Assembly: GCA_024663395.1 (NCBI GenBank)
Contig: JANFAH010000012.1
Location: forward strand, 1,364,001-1,428,000
Direction of reading: 5' to 3'
Origin: Pisolithus tinctorius
Taxonomy: Eukaryota; Basidiomycota; Agaricomycetes; Boletales; Pisolithaceae
DNA: 64,000 nt
In this document: positions 19,455 through 29,672 of the stretch, one piece after another
Layout of the letters: each line of letters opens with the position of its first letter
How positions within the stretch are numbered: the first letter of the stretch is position 1
Translations under genes and position numbers: made by a program
The notes under the pieces: model-generated
Databases searched by the model: none
Told to the model about the DNA's origin: nothing
The model's input: the letters and a program-made list of their open reading frames with translations, nothing else

Positions 19455-22292
19455 ATGGCCTCCTTCATACCGGAAGATACACAGACCATCCAGCAAGACG
19501 ACAGTCTCTTTGACGAAGGTAGGTAGGTTCAGTGCACTCGCAGCGGCAAGGTACACTATTGAAGTCACCATTCTTTAGATACCCAGTACGAGTCCATCGT
19601 GTCAAGTCAGCGGTGGTCGGAACCGCCTGAAACTGCACCTGAGGCTCGTGCAATTATGCCCCGCCTGAAATCGCTAGAACTCATGTCTGTTCCTGGTACA
19701 TGGCACTCCCAAGAACCCAAGGTTGCACTCTTCTATTTTCTGCACATTTTAGGAATTCACTCGAAGGTATACCCCAGGGCTCTAACACCCAAGATAAATG
19801 TCGTCATGAAGAGGTCGACTACTCACACAAATTGCGCCGGGATCTATATGAAAAGCACAGAGTCATTAACCAACTGAGAGGACATGTCCGTCAGCTGAAA
19901 GAGGTGCGTAACGTGTGGTATGTACATGAACGGATCTGCCGCTGACGACCTGCCTCCGACGATCGGCCTCCAACGACCTGCCTCCGACGACTTGCCTCTG
20001 GCAATCCACCAATGCCTGTCCCAATCCACCTAGCAAGAGGCAGTGCTCCACAACATCGACGACCGCTATCAGATGGCATGTGTGGAGATCGAGAATCAGA
20101 AAAGGAAAGTGATGGAATTGCAAGGAATTATGGAACGCCATGAAGAAGTGAGTAAATCTTATGTTCTCGTGCGAACGTGTAGGTCACTCTCTTTGCTAGG
20201 AATATATACAGGAACGTAGCAACACTCAGGCGCGCATTCAGAGTCAGCATGAAGCAACCATCAATCAGTGTAGAACCGATATCGAAAGTATCCGCAACGA
20301 GATGAAGGTAAAAATTTATTCTGGTAATGCGAGCAGAGAGCACTTAGCAGAACCCAGGTCCATATGGAGGCACAACTCGCGAAGTTGTCAGCGTTATCTC
20401 AAACGAAGCTTGCCGAAGCTTTGAAGGAACGCGACCTCGAGTTTGCTGAGAAGCTGAAGGAACGTGACAAGGCATTTTCTGAGAAAATGAACAAGGCCGA
20501 GGCGAGTCTTAGGGTAAGTCAACATCGAGATTTGTTTCCCTTCCGCATATTCAGATACACTCAGGCAGAGAAGGAAACAGAGATTGCCAACTTAGAGCAG
20601 CGATATGTGCGGCAGAGGCAACCACTAGTAAGTATTCATTCGACGTCACTGGCCTTGAGCTCATGTTGTTAAAGGTAACAGGTCCCAACTGCCACCACAC
20701 ACGACACCCGCCCCAGAAAATGGCAGATCAGAATTGAGACGGCGATGACGTGCCGATGTCCCACTTTGCAGAAAGCGATGAAGGCGATGTTGATGACAAC
20801 GATGAGGTGCCGCACTTGAAAACACCTCCACCGAGACAGCAAGGGAACGCGCTAGCATCGCGGCCGACACCCACGCCAAATCTCGACGCACTGAAGAAGT
20901 TGAGGCGAACTTATGGAATCTCAGGGTGGTCACGTCTTGTTAGTATACCAATGGATGTGAGAATTTTGATCGTTGTGGTGTCCAGATGGCCAGAGCTCAT
21001 GCATTTTACAGGACGGCACACCCGATGTTTCTCGTGCCCCCTCCGTGCAGCGGGAGTTTGACACACCGGAACCTCAAACACCGGGTCCACAAGGTGACAT
21101 TCCCCCGCAGGTGTTACAGTTCATGGAAGCCATTACCAAAGGGATTGAGAGCACCGTGAAAAGCATACTCAGCGGTGGTCGGTTCTCACTGAATACCAAA
21201 CGTAGCCCCCGCTCCCAGAGGAAGAATGCAGAGAGTCGAGAGCTACGGGAGGAGAGAGATGCAGAATCCGGCGATGAACGTAACTTCTATTTGGTAATGC
21301 AAATCCAGTCATTTGGGCGACATTTACTAACTGTTGCGACAGGCCGAAGTGCGAAGGCTGTTTAAGGAGAAACTCAATTTTACTCAAGACGTCGAGTTTG
21401 TCGCCCGCGATTCAGCAGATCCCATCGACGTCCATTCATATGAATTTGAGGATGGACCCGGCCCTGATTCTGATGCGCTAGTCTTTGATATGATGCGTAA
21501 TGCTAACTCCCCATGGAATAGCGCCATAATTGATCTCCTTCTCCAAGAGCTGCATACACGGTCAACGGAAGAGAACTGGCCAACAGTGCGCTCGGAACGC
21601 TATCTCAGAGCACTACTTGTGGATCGCTACAAGCGACTAAGGATGACATGGAGGAAGGCCCAACCAAAGTTGACCAAGCACGGTATCGTCGAAACACCAG
21701 CTGAAACGGAGGCACGGTTGATAGAGGAGAGAGAAGAAGTTTTGAAACTGAGTCGTCGGACTACCCGCCGTCGCAATGTAAGCTACATTTTTCACTGATA
21801 CTGGCTTGCCTGTATATTTTTGGCTTACAGTTTTGTGGCTAGAAATTCACGCGCAGAGCAACTATTCTTGAACACATCGTGAAATTGAAGACCGATGAGG
21901 GTGATGCCGACGCTGCGGCTTGGACGTGGCTGCAAGACCTTGTCCTACGCCTCGGTGAACATGGTGCGAGTTCAGAAGAGAGTGATGTCAAGAATGAGGT
22001 GGAGGGGGTACTTCGCGTCAAGAATATGAAATGGCGACATCACATCGAGCGGGAGCTTGACATTGTGGACCTTCAGCGGTTCCTTGACGTTGACACTTTT
22101 TCACCACAGGGGTCTCGGCCGATGAGAAGAATTCGTGCACCCGGAAATCGCGAGAGTGGCAGGACACCAGTTAAAGGTCTACCGATTGCTTTATATGATG
22201 ATGCTTGGATTAAGGGGCTCAGCCAGCGACAGTTGGAAGCACTGGAGGTCTCTCCGGTAAACTTCCTGTGGATGAAGGTGGCAGTAGTCTAA
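19455..22292 (+). CDS. Multi-exon coiled-coil protein conserved in Agaricomycetes
   Basis: The start at 19455 (MASFIPEDTQ) is followed by about ten exons with short introns, ending with TAA at 22290-22292. The N-terminal half is long coiled coil: RRDLYEKHRVINQLRGHVR, IENQKRKVMELQGIME, KLAEALKERDLEFAEKLKER. A linker rich in Pro, Ser and acidic residues follows (20750-21290). The C-terminal half (21345-22290) is a well-conserved folded region with NWPTVRSERYLRALLVDRYK, RRTTRRRN, FTRRATILEHIVKLK, VLRVKNMKWR and KGLPIALYDDAWI. I recognise this C-terminal sequence as a recurrent Agaricomycete family of unknown function. It ends 37 bp before the right terminal repeat. CACTA elements often encode a second, DNA-binding protein (TNPA-like) beside Tnp2, and this gene's place and coiled coil make it a candidate, by inference only. 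Some exon edges are uncertain. Confidence 0.65.
19938..20000 (+). repeat. Short tandem repeat in an intron, about 16-bp unit
   Basis: CCTGCCTCCGACGAC and close variants recur about four times in a row within what appears to be an intron of the coiled-coil gene. The repeat adds length to an otherwise short intron. Confidence 0.6.
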
Positions 22293-22328
22293 TAGTCAAT
22301 GCCTACATAGTACTATAAACAGATCGCT

Positions 22329-22764
22329 GGTGGGCAACAGGTGGGCGATGAACAGGCGACCAGCGGGCAATTCATATAAACTGTACATTGTACTTTACAA
22401 TTCAATCAATATTTCGTCCTCCTCCCAAACTTCAAAATTAGGCAGAGTATTTATTGTTCGTGCATATTTGGAATCTTGGTCAACACACGAACATAGTTCA
22501 TTCTTGATGTTTTGTTGAGGTCGCAATGTGAAGATGAAATCGGAAGTTTGCACGCACATTCAAACCACTACCAAACTTGAAGCTAAAATTGACGTTCCGA
22601 CGCCGTCGATACATGTGCGTAAACTTGAAGTATTGGTAAACATCGAGGCGTTCACGAAAACTTCAAGTTTCGCCTTCGAAAAATTGTTGAATTAATTTTC
22701 AAGTGCAGTCTTAACATTTTCTACTACATTAAGACCTGTCCTTAACTCTCCAAAATCCGTTGTG
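22329..22764 (-). repeat. Right terminal inverted repeat of the Tnp2 element
   Basis: This is the reverse complement of 1452-1887, ending CCAAAATCCGTTGTG at the outer side and followed by ACA. The inner part holds GGGCGATG and GGCGACCAG words shared with the left copy. An apparent 62-residue open frame within it also occurs in the other copy and is a property of the repeat, not a gene. Confidence 0.8.
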
Positions 22765-23481
22765 ACAGTACCGACTGATTTTGACTAGGCGGAATTGGAG
22801 GTGTCCGGCGTTCAGCAACTCCGGTTTGCTCTCTGCCGATAATGCACGCTGTTCCAATCTACAAACGCGCCTTGGACCCATCAAATGACACCTTGTGGGA
22901 CTGTGAGCTGGGTCACTTATCGGGGCGCTCTCCCTTACCATCTGTCCGGAAATCCACAAGATTAATTGTACACATGCCCAGGACATCCTGATGCTAGCGA
23001 GAGGTTCGCTGGATGCCTGTCTGTATCCACAACGTTAGAACCTGCAGGCACCTATAAAGTATACAAGATCAGATAGACCTGACTACGTGTGGAGCTTTCA
23101 TTAAAGCTAACGTCATTCAAACTTGTCTGCGGAAAAGGAAGTTCCATATCCCCTCGGGTTAACAGGGTGCGCGTCTATGCTCTTTGAAATTATATCCGGA
23201 ATTCGTTGCTCCCCGTGTCCTCACCCACAAGACTTGGCCATCACAGCGTGTCAGTTTTTGGAATTAATTTTACTTATCTCTGTAGGCATTCTACGTCTTG
23301 GTACGTGATCGGGAGGTGGTGCACCCCAACGCTCTTCCTGCCAATCGCAAGTTCACATTTGGTTGGGATCAACTTCGTGTACGTCGGAACTCCTATCCCG
23401 TGTGTTGCATACCTATAAATTACCGGAACTCTCGAACCAGGGAACACAGATCGGTCCCTTGTCGATTCTACCCCCGCTGAT
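22765..23481. other. Stretch upstream of the right paralogue, with inverted repeat copy
   Basis: Apart from the 125-bp inverted repeat at 22923-23047 no structure is recognised. The segment 23048-23481 probably holds the promoter of the rightward gene starting at 23482; no TATA box could be fixed. Confidence 0.35.
22923..23047 (+). repeat. 125-bp inverted repeat, left copy
   Basis: It begins GGGCGCTCTCCCTTACCATC and ends CTGCAG. The reverse complement stands at 25455-25579 with the same length and only about two mismatches, one of them TG against CG. The pair encloses the gene at 23482-25186. No target duplication was found outside. Confidence 0.9.
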
Positions 23482-25186
23482 ATGTCCATCGATATTAACG
23501 ACCTCGGTCTACCTTTTTGTGGTGACGTTATCACATTCAGTGCTGAAAGCCCAAAGGCGAATGTCTCTTCCAAATTTCAGGAGCTCGCATTTGAGGTCCA
23601 TGATCCTGTTCCTCCTTATCAGCCAGCATCCGAAGAAGTATTAAACTTCGTCAACGATACGATCAAGTCCCCTCAAACCAAGTTGGAACTCCAAAAAGCA
23701 GTCAGAGACCTGGGAGACTCCGCTTACTCTATTGAAGTATGTTTCAACAACGTCGCTAACGGTCTCCACGAGGCCCAAAGGTGCGGCACAGAGGCGCAAA
23801 AACAGAGTGTGAAGAAATTTTCCGATCAGTGGAAGATGCATCACAAGGTCAATTTTCCATGTTGTTCCATCAACTTCGTCCCTGTCTTACTATGGTCCGT
23901 AGGAGTACATCCGCCTCCTGTGGGAATCGCGTCGTGTTGCCGGGCATGCTCGTGCAACTGCAAATGGTGAATGGGGTACTTTGTCTATCATCGTCTCTGG
24001 TGTCTTATTTATTGTTCCTAGATTTCGCTGGTGACTTCTTAAATCTGATGGCTGCCACCAATGTCACGCTTCCTGAAAAGAAGGAAGAAATTCAGGCATA
24101 CCGCAAGGTATGGGAGTGCGCTGACATGCATATTAGGCACGTACCCATGCTTCGTTCCTGCCATGTAGCAACTACAGGACGATGTGAAGAATTCCTCAAA
24201 CCTTTCGCAGGGTTTTTACAATCTGCGAAATGATGTGGATCGTTTCCAGGGCGATATAGTACCATTTCTACAGTCCGGTCATCAATTAGAAGCTCGAGTT
24301 GAGAATCTAAGGATGAACCTGGAGACAATTAAACAGGAGATCTCTGGGTTTGTCTATCTATGCACATGATGGACTCCAATACTGAACAGACTGGTTTCCG
24401 TAGACTGACTAAGCAGGTTTGTTCTGTCGACGCCATCAGTCATCGTAACAAAAATAAACTTTTCCAAGGCTTTCCTTGACGCCACGGCTGTCGTTGGTCT
24501 TGGATATGTTGCAGCAGGTGGCTTTGCAGTTGGTATATTGTGCCCACTCCTATGGATTGGTGCCGCTGTATGAATTACTCCTCTTCTGGTGTGCACCTGT
24601 GTCACTTACACTGGACGCCATGCTAGGTGGCAATGTATCATGCAGTCGGAAAGGGCATAGAGATAGTACAGACGATTCAGAATCGGAATGGTGCGTGCCG
24701 CTTACTCACAATTGTCTACTTCTTCACGAAATCACCCTGTAGCGAAAACGGCAGAGTTGGCAAGGTTGCAGGAAGAACTCGAGGAACAGAGACAAGCCAT
24801 GGAAGGAATGCTGAAAATTCAAACTATCCTTGATCCCTTGAAATCCGACATGGAGTTGATTAAGGAGAAGCTGGTTGTTTTCGGAAAAATTTGGCAATTG
24901 GTGAGTACTTCTGGCCGTATACATAATGGCACTTGCCTCAAGGTTATGATAAGATTCATGCGGATCTCAACGAGATCGAGAGGAGCCTTGAACTCGCAAC
25001 TAGCAGTGCTGGTGCCAAAATGGTCCGCTCTATCTTCGTTGGACAAGGGACCAGGGCTAACTCTGTTGCCCACAGTTCCAGTCGCGGCTCCGGACGGTTT
25101 CGACTATATACCGGGCACTCGCGGAAGCTCTTTACCAATATGAAACCAACGTCCACATCCAGAACGTTGCTAAGCTCCGGAACTGA
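23482..25186 (+). CDS. Helical protein with hydrophobic hairpin, alpha-pore-former-like
   Basis: Exons were placed at 23482-23847, 23903-23966, 24022-24107, 24169-24347 and 24469-24567, with further exons to the TGA at 25184-25186. All fit GT-AG introns of 50-120 bp. Long amphipathic helices (KKFSDQWK, VENLRMNLETIKQEI) are followed by a hydrophobic stretch of about 30 residues with a central turn (LGYVAAGGFAVGILC then PLLWIGAAV). More coiled coil follows (LARLQEELEEQRQAMEGM and a C-terminal helical pair). This helix-hairpin-helix order is known from alpha-helical pore-forming proteins of the Hbl/Nhe/Cry6 type, but I see only the architecture, so pore formation is an inference. It is paralogous to the left-edge gene. 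The frame appears intact, and the gene sits between near-perfect 125-bp inverted repeats. Confidence 0.6.
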
Positions 25187-25968
25187 TCATCCTTTTTGAT
25201 TTTCATCTCTGTAAAATATGCATGTACTATAACATTGTACTTCGAGTCTGTCTCCGTCCTGTTGTTACAAAGGTCGCCTTCCCGTCGATGTGTACCCATG
25301 TATGAAATCACGAATTGTGGTCCCGGAATAGTATCCTGATGATATACTGGTTGTGTTAGGACCGTCGACGCTGCTCCTTTACTCGCAAACGCAGTCATCA
25401 TATCCTGTGGCCATCATCAGGTAGTGACGGCAAAGAAACGAACCACTAATTACGCTGCAGGTTCTAACGTTGTGGATACAGACAGGCATCCAGCGAACCT
25501 CTCGCTAGCGTCAGGATGTCCTGGGCATGTGTACAATTAATCTTGTGGATTTCCGGAAAGATGGTAAGGGAGAGCGCCCTGATACAGCGACCTTCATATC
25601 GGTAGACCAGAATTGACCAAAACTTACAACAGCGCTTTTATTTAGTTTTGGAATGTAACCAAATAATGGCGCGTGCCATCCCTTATTTGCATTACTGGGT
25701 GCATGCTATCCCTTCTTTGTATTACTGGGGTGTTCTGCTGTGGTTCACATATTATATTGACAGACTACAGTAGTGGTGTGCGTGATTCAATTCCCCTCAC
25801 TGATTGGTGGTACCTAGCATGCCTGGAAACCGATGCCATATTCCTGATGCAGTGAAGGAGTAGTGGGTGAGGATGTCTACTTGCATAGGCTCAGGAGAGA
25901 TTGCTTGGGTCACTGGTGCCAGCCAGCTCACAGTCAACTATGGCATAAAATCTGCACATTTATTTTTC
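25187..25968. other. Gene-free stretch holding the composition boundary
   Basis: After the gene and the second inverted repeat (25455-25579) no coding frame is supported. Between about 25600 and 25700 the sequence changes from CpG-containing to strongly CpG-poor DNA. A 30-bp unit ending TTTGCATTACTGG or TTTGTATTACTGG is duplicated in tandem at 25669-25728. Confidence 0.5.
25455..25579 (-). repeat. 125-bp inverted repeat, right copy
   Basis: Reverse complement of 22923-23047 (CTGCAGGTTCTAACG at the inner end, GAGAGCGCCC at the outer end). The 2.66-kb unit between the outer ends carries one gene. Confidence 0.9.
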
Positions 25969-25972
25969 ATGG

Positions 25973-26179
25973 CCACACTGCCACACTACCATGCCCATTC
26001 AACTGCATCATTACCTTTTGCAGCCACACTGCCATACCACCATGCCCATTTGACTGCATCATTACCTTTTGCAGCCGTGCTGCCACACCACCACACACAT
26101 TCAACTGCATTTTTATGTGTTGCAGCCATGCAACTGCACTGCCACACCCACTTGATTGTGTCACTGTTACCTTGCACAG
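25973..26179 (+). repeat. 51-bp minisatellite, four units
   Basis: Units start at 25973, 26024, 26075 and 26126. The first three are exactly 51 bp and the last 54 bp. Each runs from a CCACACTGCCA-type start to an end in GCAG or ACAG. Divergence grows from unit 1 to unit 4. It is nearly CpG-free, and open frames across it are repeat artefacts. Confidence 0.9.
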
Positions 26180-27089
26180 CTACACTACCATGTTATTGTA
26201 TTCCTGGATGCCATTAGGCCCAGTTGTCCTAAATACACATTGTTAACATGATAATGTAATGGCCATCACAGTGGTCAGCTCAGATGCTGATGATGCCCCT
26301 CTGGCCAATGGGTCACAACTGTTCCTGGTGCCAGATGGCAATAAGAGTACAAGTGCTTTGGTAGTAGATGCCAATATGTCAGTTGAATTGACAGCAAGAA
26401 AACACCTGATTGCCAGATCAGCAGTGGATGACAATAGCAGCTGCTGGGAGAGTGGTAAGCCAATGGCCTTTAGTTAATATTCATGTTATACCACTTAACC
26501 TCATGTGTGCTGAAGGCCCAAGCTCAGATTCCACTGCCACACAACAAATCCCATACAGTGCACTGGTGAATGGTGGAAATTTCATGGGCCCTGGGGGGTC
26601 ATGCCAGGGTGGGTTTCCAATATCTCCATTGATGTCAAATTGACAGGGGACATGTCTCAGATATTGTGGAGAATGGCCTGAGTGCCAAGTGGCAAATGCC
26701 AGATGGTGAAGCAATTGCCATGGCTGCCATGGCAGATGGGAAGCACATTGATTCAGCCGACACCCTCCATGCAGCACCAACTGAGGAGGTGCCAAAGAAT
26801 AGTAAGATGGTCCCCACATGGGCAAAGGCAAGATGCAAGTTGCCAAAGAGATCAATGGGCAAGTAGCTCTTACAGCATCCCTGGACTATTGATTACATTT
26901 TGCCATTATTAATTTTAGGAGGTGCTGCTAACACTGGCATAGATGATGAGAGCAGGCTGCAGCACTCCATAAGGCCATGAAAGGTCCCCAAGTGGCCAGA
27001 TGATGGTATTCCCACTCCTAGTCCCTCGAAGAAATGCTGTTGATAGTAGTAGCATAGTTTACAATTTATGCATGACTTCACAATAGGAA
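26180..27089. other. CpG-poor stretch, degenerate coding remnants possible
   Basis: Fragmentary open frames on the plus strand (26259-26477 and around 26500-26870) look like diverged coding sequence, but stops break them and I recognise no family. Confidence 0.3.
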
Positions 27090-27832
27090 TTACAATAAGT
27101 TGTCATCAATCTCCACTTCATCCTCACCATCCAAATCCATTGTCATCAAATCTTCTATATATTGCTGTGTCCACTCAACCTGCTCTTGCCTTGCAAGCAA
27201 AAGCCAAAATCTTATACTTGATTCAGCCAAGATGTTGCTGTAATGATTGTATGCAGTGACAATTGGCCCATTGGTAGCAGTATTCAGTGGCATTGGGTGG
27301 TCAGAGGCTGGTCCTGAGAGCAGAATTGCTAGCCACCTCGCCTTGACCACTGCTAACTTATTAACATATGCACAAAGGATTTTGTAAAAACACATACATG
27401 TTGTAATTGGTCCTTCCTCATGAATACCTTCTATCCCCAAATTGTTTGCAAACTGCTGAAGAGATGAAAAGTGACCTAAACACAACTGAAAATGCCATCA
27501 TGAAGAACCACAGAACACACACTAGCAGCAGCATCTGTCTCTGCTGATGGCTGAGATATCAGCCTCAATCCAGAGGTGAGGGGGTGACTGTCAGCAGTTA
27601 GTTCTGCATCTGATCCCTCATCCATGTAAAGATGATCCTGAGTGGGGGGCTGAGTAGTCATGTGCAGAGGGGATGCCACAAATGATACTGGGGTCAGTGA
27701 GAGAGCTGCATGTGCTGGCAAAGATGTTGGCAAATCCCAGCTAGGGGCAATGGCAGCCAAGGACAGGATGGAATGAGCTGCTACAGGATCATCCCCTCTG
27801 TGATTGGTACTGGGCTGTTGGGAAGACAGCAA
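27090..27832 (-). CDS. Possible hypothetical gene, two frames
   Basis: Two adjacent minus-strand open stretches, 27476-27832 and 27090-27485, could be exons of one gene. The first is Ser/Thr/Pro/Ala-rich and looks disordered. The second has a plausible folded part (CFYKILCAYVNKLAVVKARW) and an acidic C-terminus (MDLDGEDEVEIDD). No conserved domain is recognised and no clear intron joins the two, so a frameshifted relic is equally likely. Confidence 0.3.
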
Positions 27833-29672
27833 TAATGGTGGGGAGTCCCATGATGGTGCAACTGCTCTTAGCAGTGGGTGTTGGGAAATGCTGGAAAAAG
27901 ACTATTATGAGGATGATGATGAGGCTATCTGTTTGGCCCATGTGCTGGCAGTGGCAGCTGCTCTGAATGGCAGGTATTCAGGTTTGTCTACTGCCATATT
28001 AGCATCATCTACATTTGGCAGCCCCTGATGCTTCTTGCACAGTGAAATGACTACCAATGGTTAGGCTTACATCAGACCATTTAATGACCATTTACTGCAA
28101 GTGTCCAGACTGCCTGGTCTCCACCTGACTGGTTTTTGATCCAGGATTGGGGACACCACTAATTCTGATGAGTTGGTGAACTGGGCAGGATATTTGCATG
28201 AATGAGATGTTGTTGCAAATTTCCTAGATCCATGACAAGTCATTAGCATACCTTAATAGGAGCAGATTTCCCACACCGCCTTTTAATGACTTGTAATGCC
28301 ACCCACTTTCCATGAACATGCAGTTGAAATCACATGTCATCTCATGATTATGACTTTGATAACTCATTATTTTACCTAACCATGGCATTATATTGCTGCA
28401 GCCTAATAAGTACTTATAACAGCATGACAATGGCGAAGAACCTATAGCAATACCAGTGGAACTCATCACAATGTATACTATCCATTATTATTTATTAATA
28501 TTTTGATGATCTGTTGTTATTTCATTTTGCCTTGGTACACCCATGATGATGGTTAAAATTCCATTCAGTAATTGCTACTTATTGATGTATAGACGAGTGG
28601 TAGTTATAATTGGAGAGTTCTACCTAATAATGCCAGTGGTGCAAGTGGATATGCAAAGCAGACAATGAGCAACTAAGAGCAGTAAGGGGAGGAAGGAACA
28701 GCAGCTCAACATAAGTATGGGGGTCATTGTGATGATGACACAAGGACGAAAGCAAATGCATATGCTGTGGACAACCATCAGATCATAGCTTACAGTGTAA
28801 TTAAAATACTTACAAGATCAGTGAACCAATGGGAGCAGTGATATGGGGCGATGGGATGAGGAAGATAGAATAAGTGTTGCACAAGAGGCATTTTGGAGGA
28901 TGACAAGCTGCAGGGTTGTCAAGTCTATAGAGAGGAATATACTCAGACTTCAAGTTGGTTGAAGCTGCAACAATTAACTACCTATAGAGAGGAATATACT
29001 GTAGGTAGGTAAGTAAGTGTTCCAATATAATGAATGCAAGGAGTCCCACCTCAGACTTCAAGTTGGTTGAAGCTGAGGTGCAGTAAGGAAAAAATAAACT
29101 GCTAAGTGTCCGCTTGTGGATTACATAATGCTGTGCTCAGTGAACTGCAACTAAGGTAAAGGTGATAAACTCCAACAAGGCATTCATAGTGTCAAGCAAT
29201 AGGACAATGGAGCTGGCATCGACAGACAACACTGTCACAAGTTGTCTGGAACCTTAAAAAAGTTAACATCAGAAGTAATGATAGTGTCATGGGGGAAATG
29301 TACCTTGGCCCTTGAACCCACTCCCCAGGCAATGGACAACAATGAATGAGCATGATGAGGTGGATAACAGTGACAACACCATATGACAACACAATGAACC
29401 AGGACAACAATGCAGGAGACAACAAGGCATGAGAAGAGGGGTGAGTCGCTTATAATATAGCCAGCAGAGTTTGAATGACTTAGAAGAAATCAGATCAGGT
29501 AATTCCAGAGGATGATGGCAATGATGTATTGCAGCAAATGAACATATTACAAGTAGATTTACATAACCTTGAAACATGAATTGCATCTAATATAATGGGA
29601 TGCAAGCCAAATCAAAGACCATGGAACATATAGAAACCTGGCACATAAGTGACACCTGGTAGTGCTATTAAT
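27833..29672. other. CpG-poor stretch with short duplications, no gene recognised
   Basis: No supported gene. Two words recur in the same order: CTATAGAGAGGAATATACT at about 28927 and 28983, and CAGACTTCAAGTTGGTTGAAG at about 28946 and 29053, a nested partial duplication of about 100 bp. The rest is simple A/T- and TG-rich sequence. Confidence 0.4.

Larger units (their letters stand above)
1449..22767. mobile_element. Putative 21.3-kb Tnp2-type (CACTA/EnSpm-like) transposon with cargo
   Basis: Two 436-bp repeats in inverted orientation (1452-1887 and 22329-22764) bound this segment. Their outer ends read CACAACGGATTTTGG. Directly outside both is ACA (1449-1451 and 22765-22767), a 3-bp duplication as expected for CACTA-class elements. 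A Tnp2-family transposase gene ends about 85 bp inside the left repeat. Genes in the left half read leftward (transposase, WD40 protein) and the two larger genes in the right half read rightward. A 6.6-kb LINE is nested within, so the element was about 14.7 kb before that insertion. The transposase carries two TGA stops, so this copy is probably not autonomous. The alternative is two unrelated insertions of one repeat in opposite orientation, and the short ACA duplication in an ACACAC context is weak evidence by itself. Confidence 0.6.

Noticed and set aside
22330..22518. Small gene shared by both terminal repeats (SKLGRVFIVRAYLESW frame)
   Set aside because: The frame is present in both repeats simply because they are copies. 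It lacks a start context and any sign of function.
1449..22767. Starship-type giant element
   Set aside because: No DUF3435 tyrosine recombinase is visible. Inverted repeats and a Tnp2 transposase point to a cut-and-paste element.
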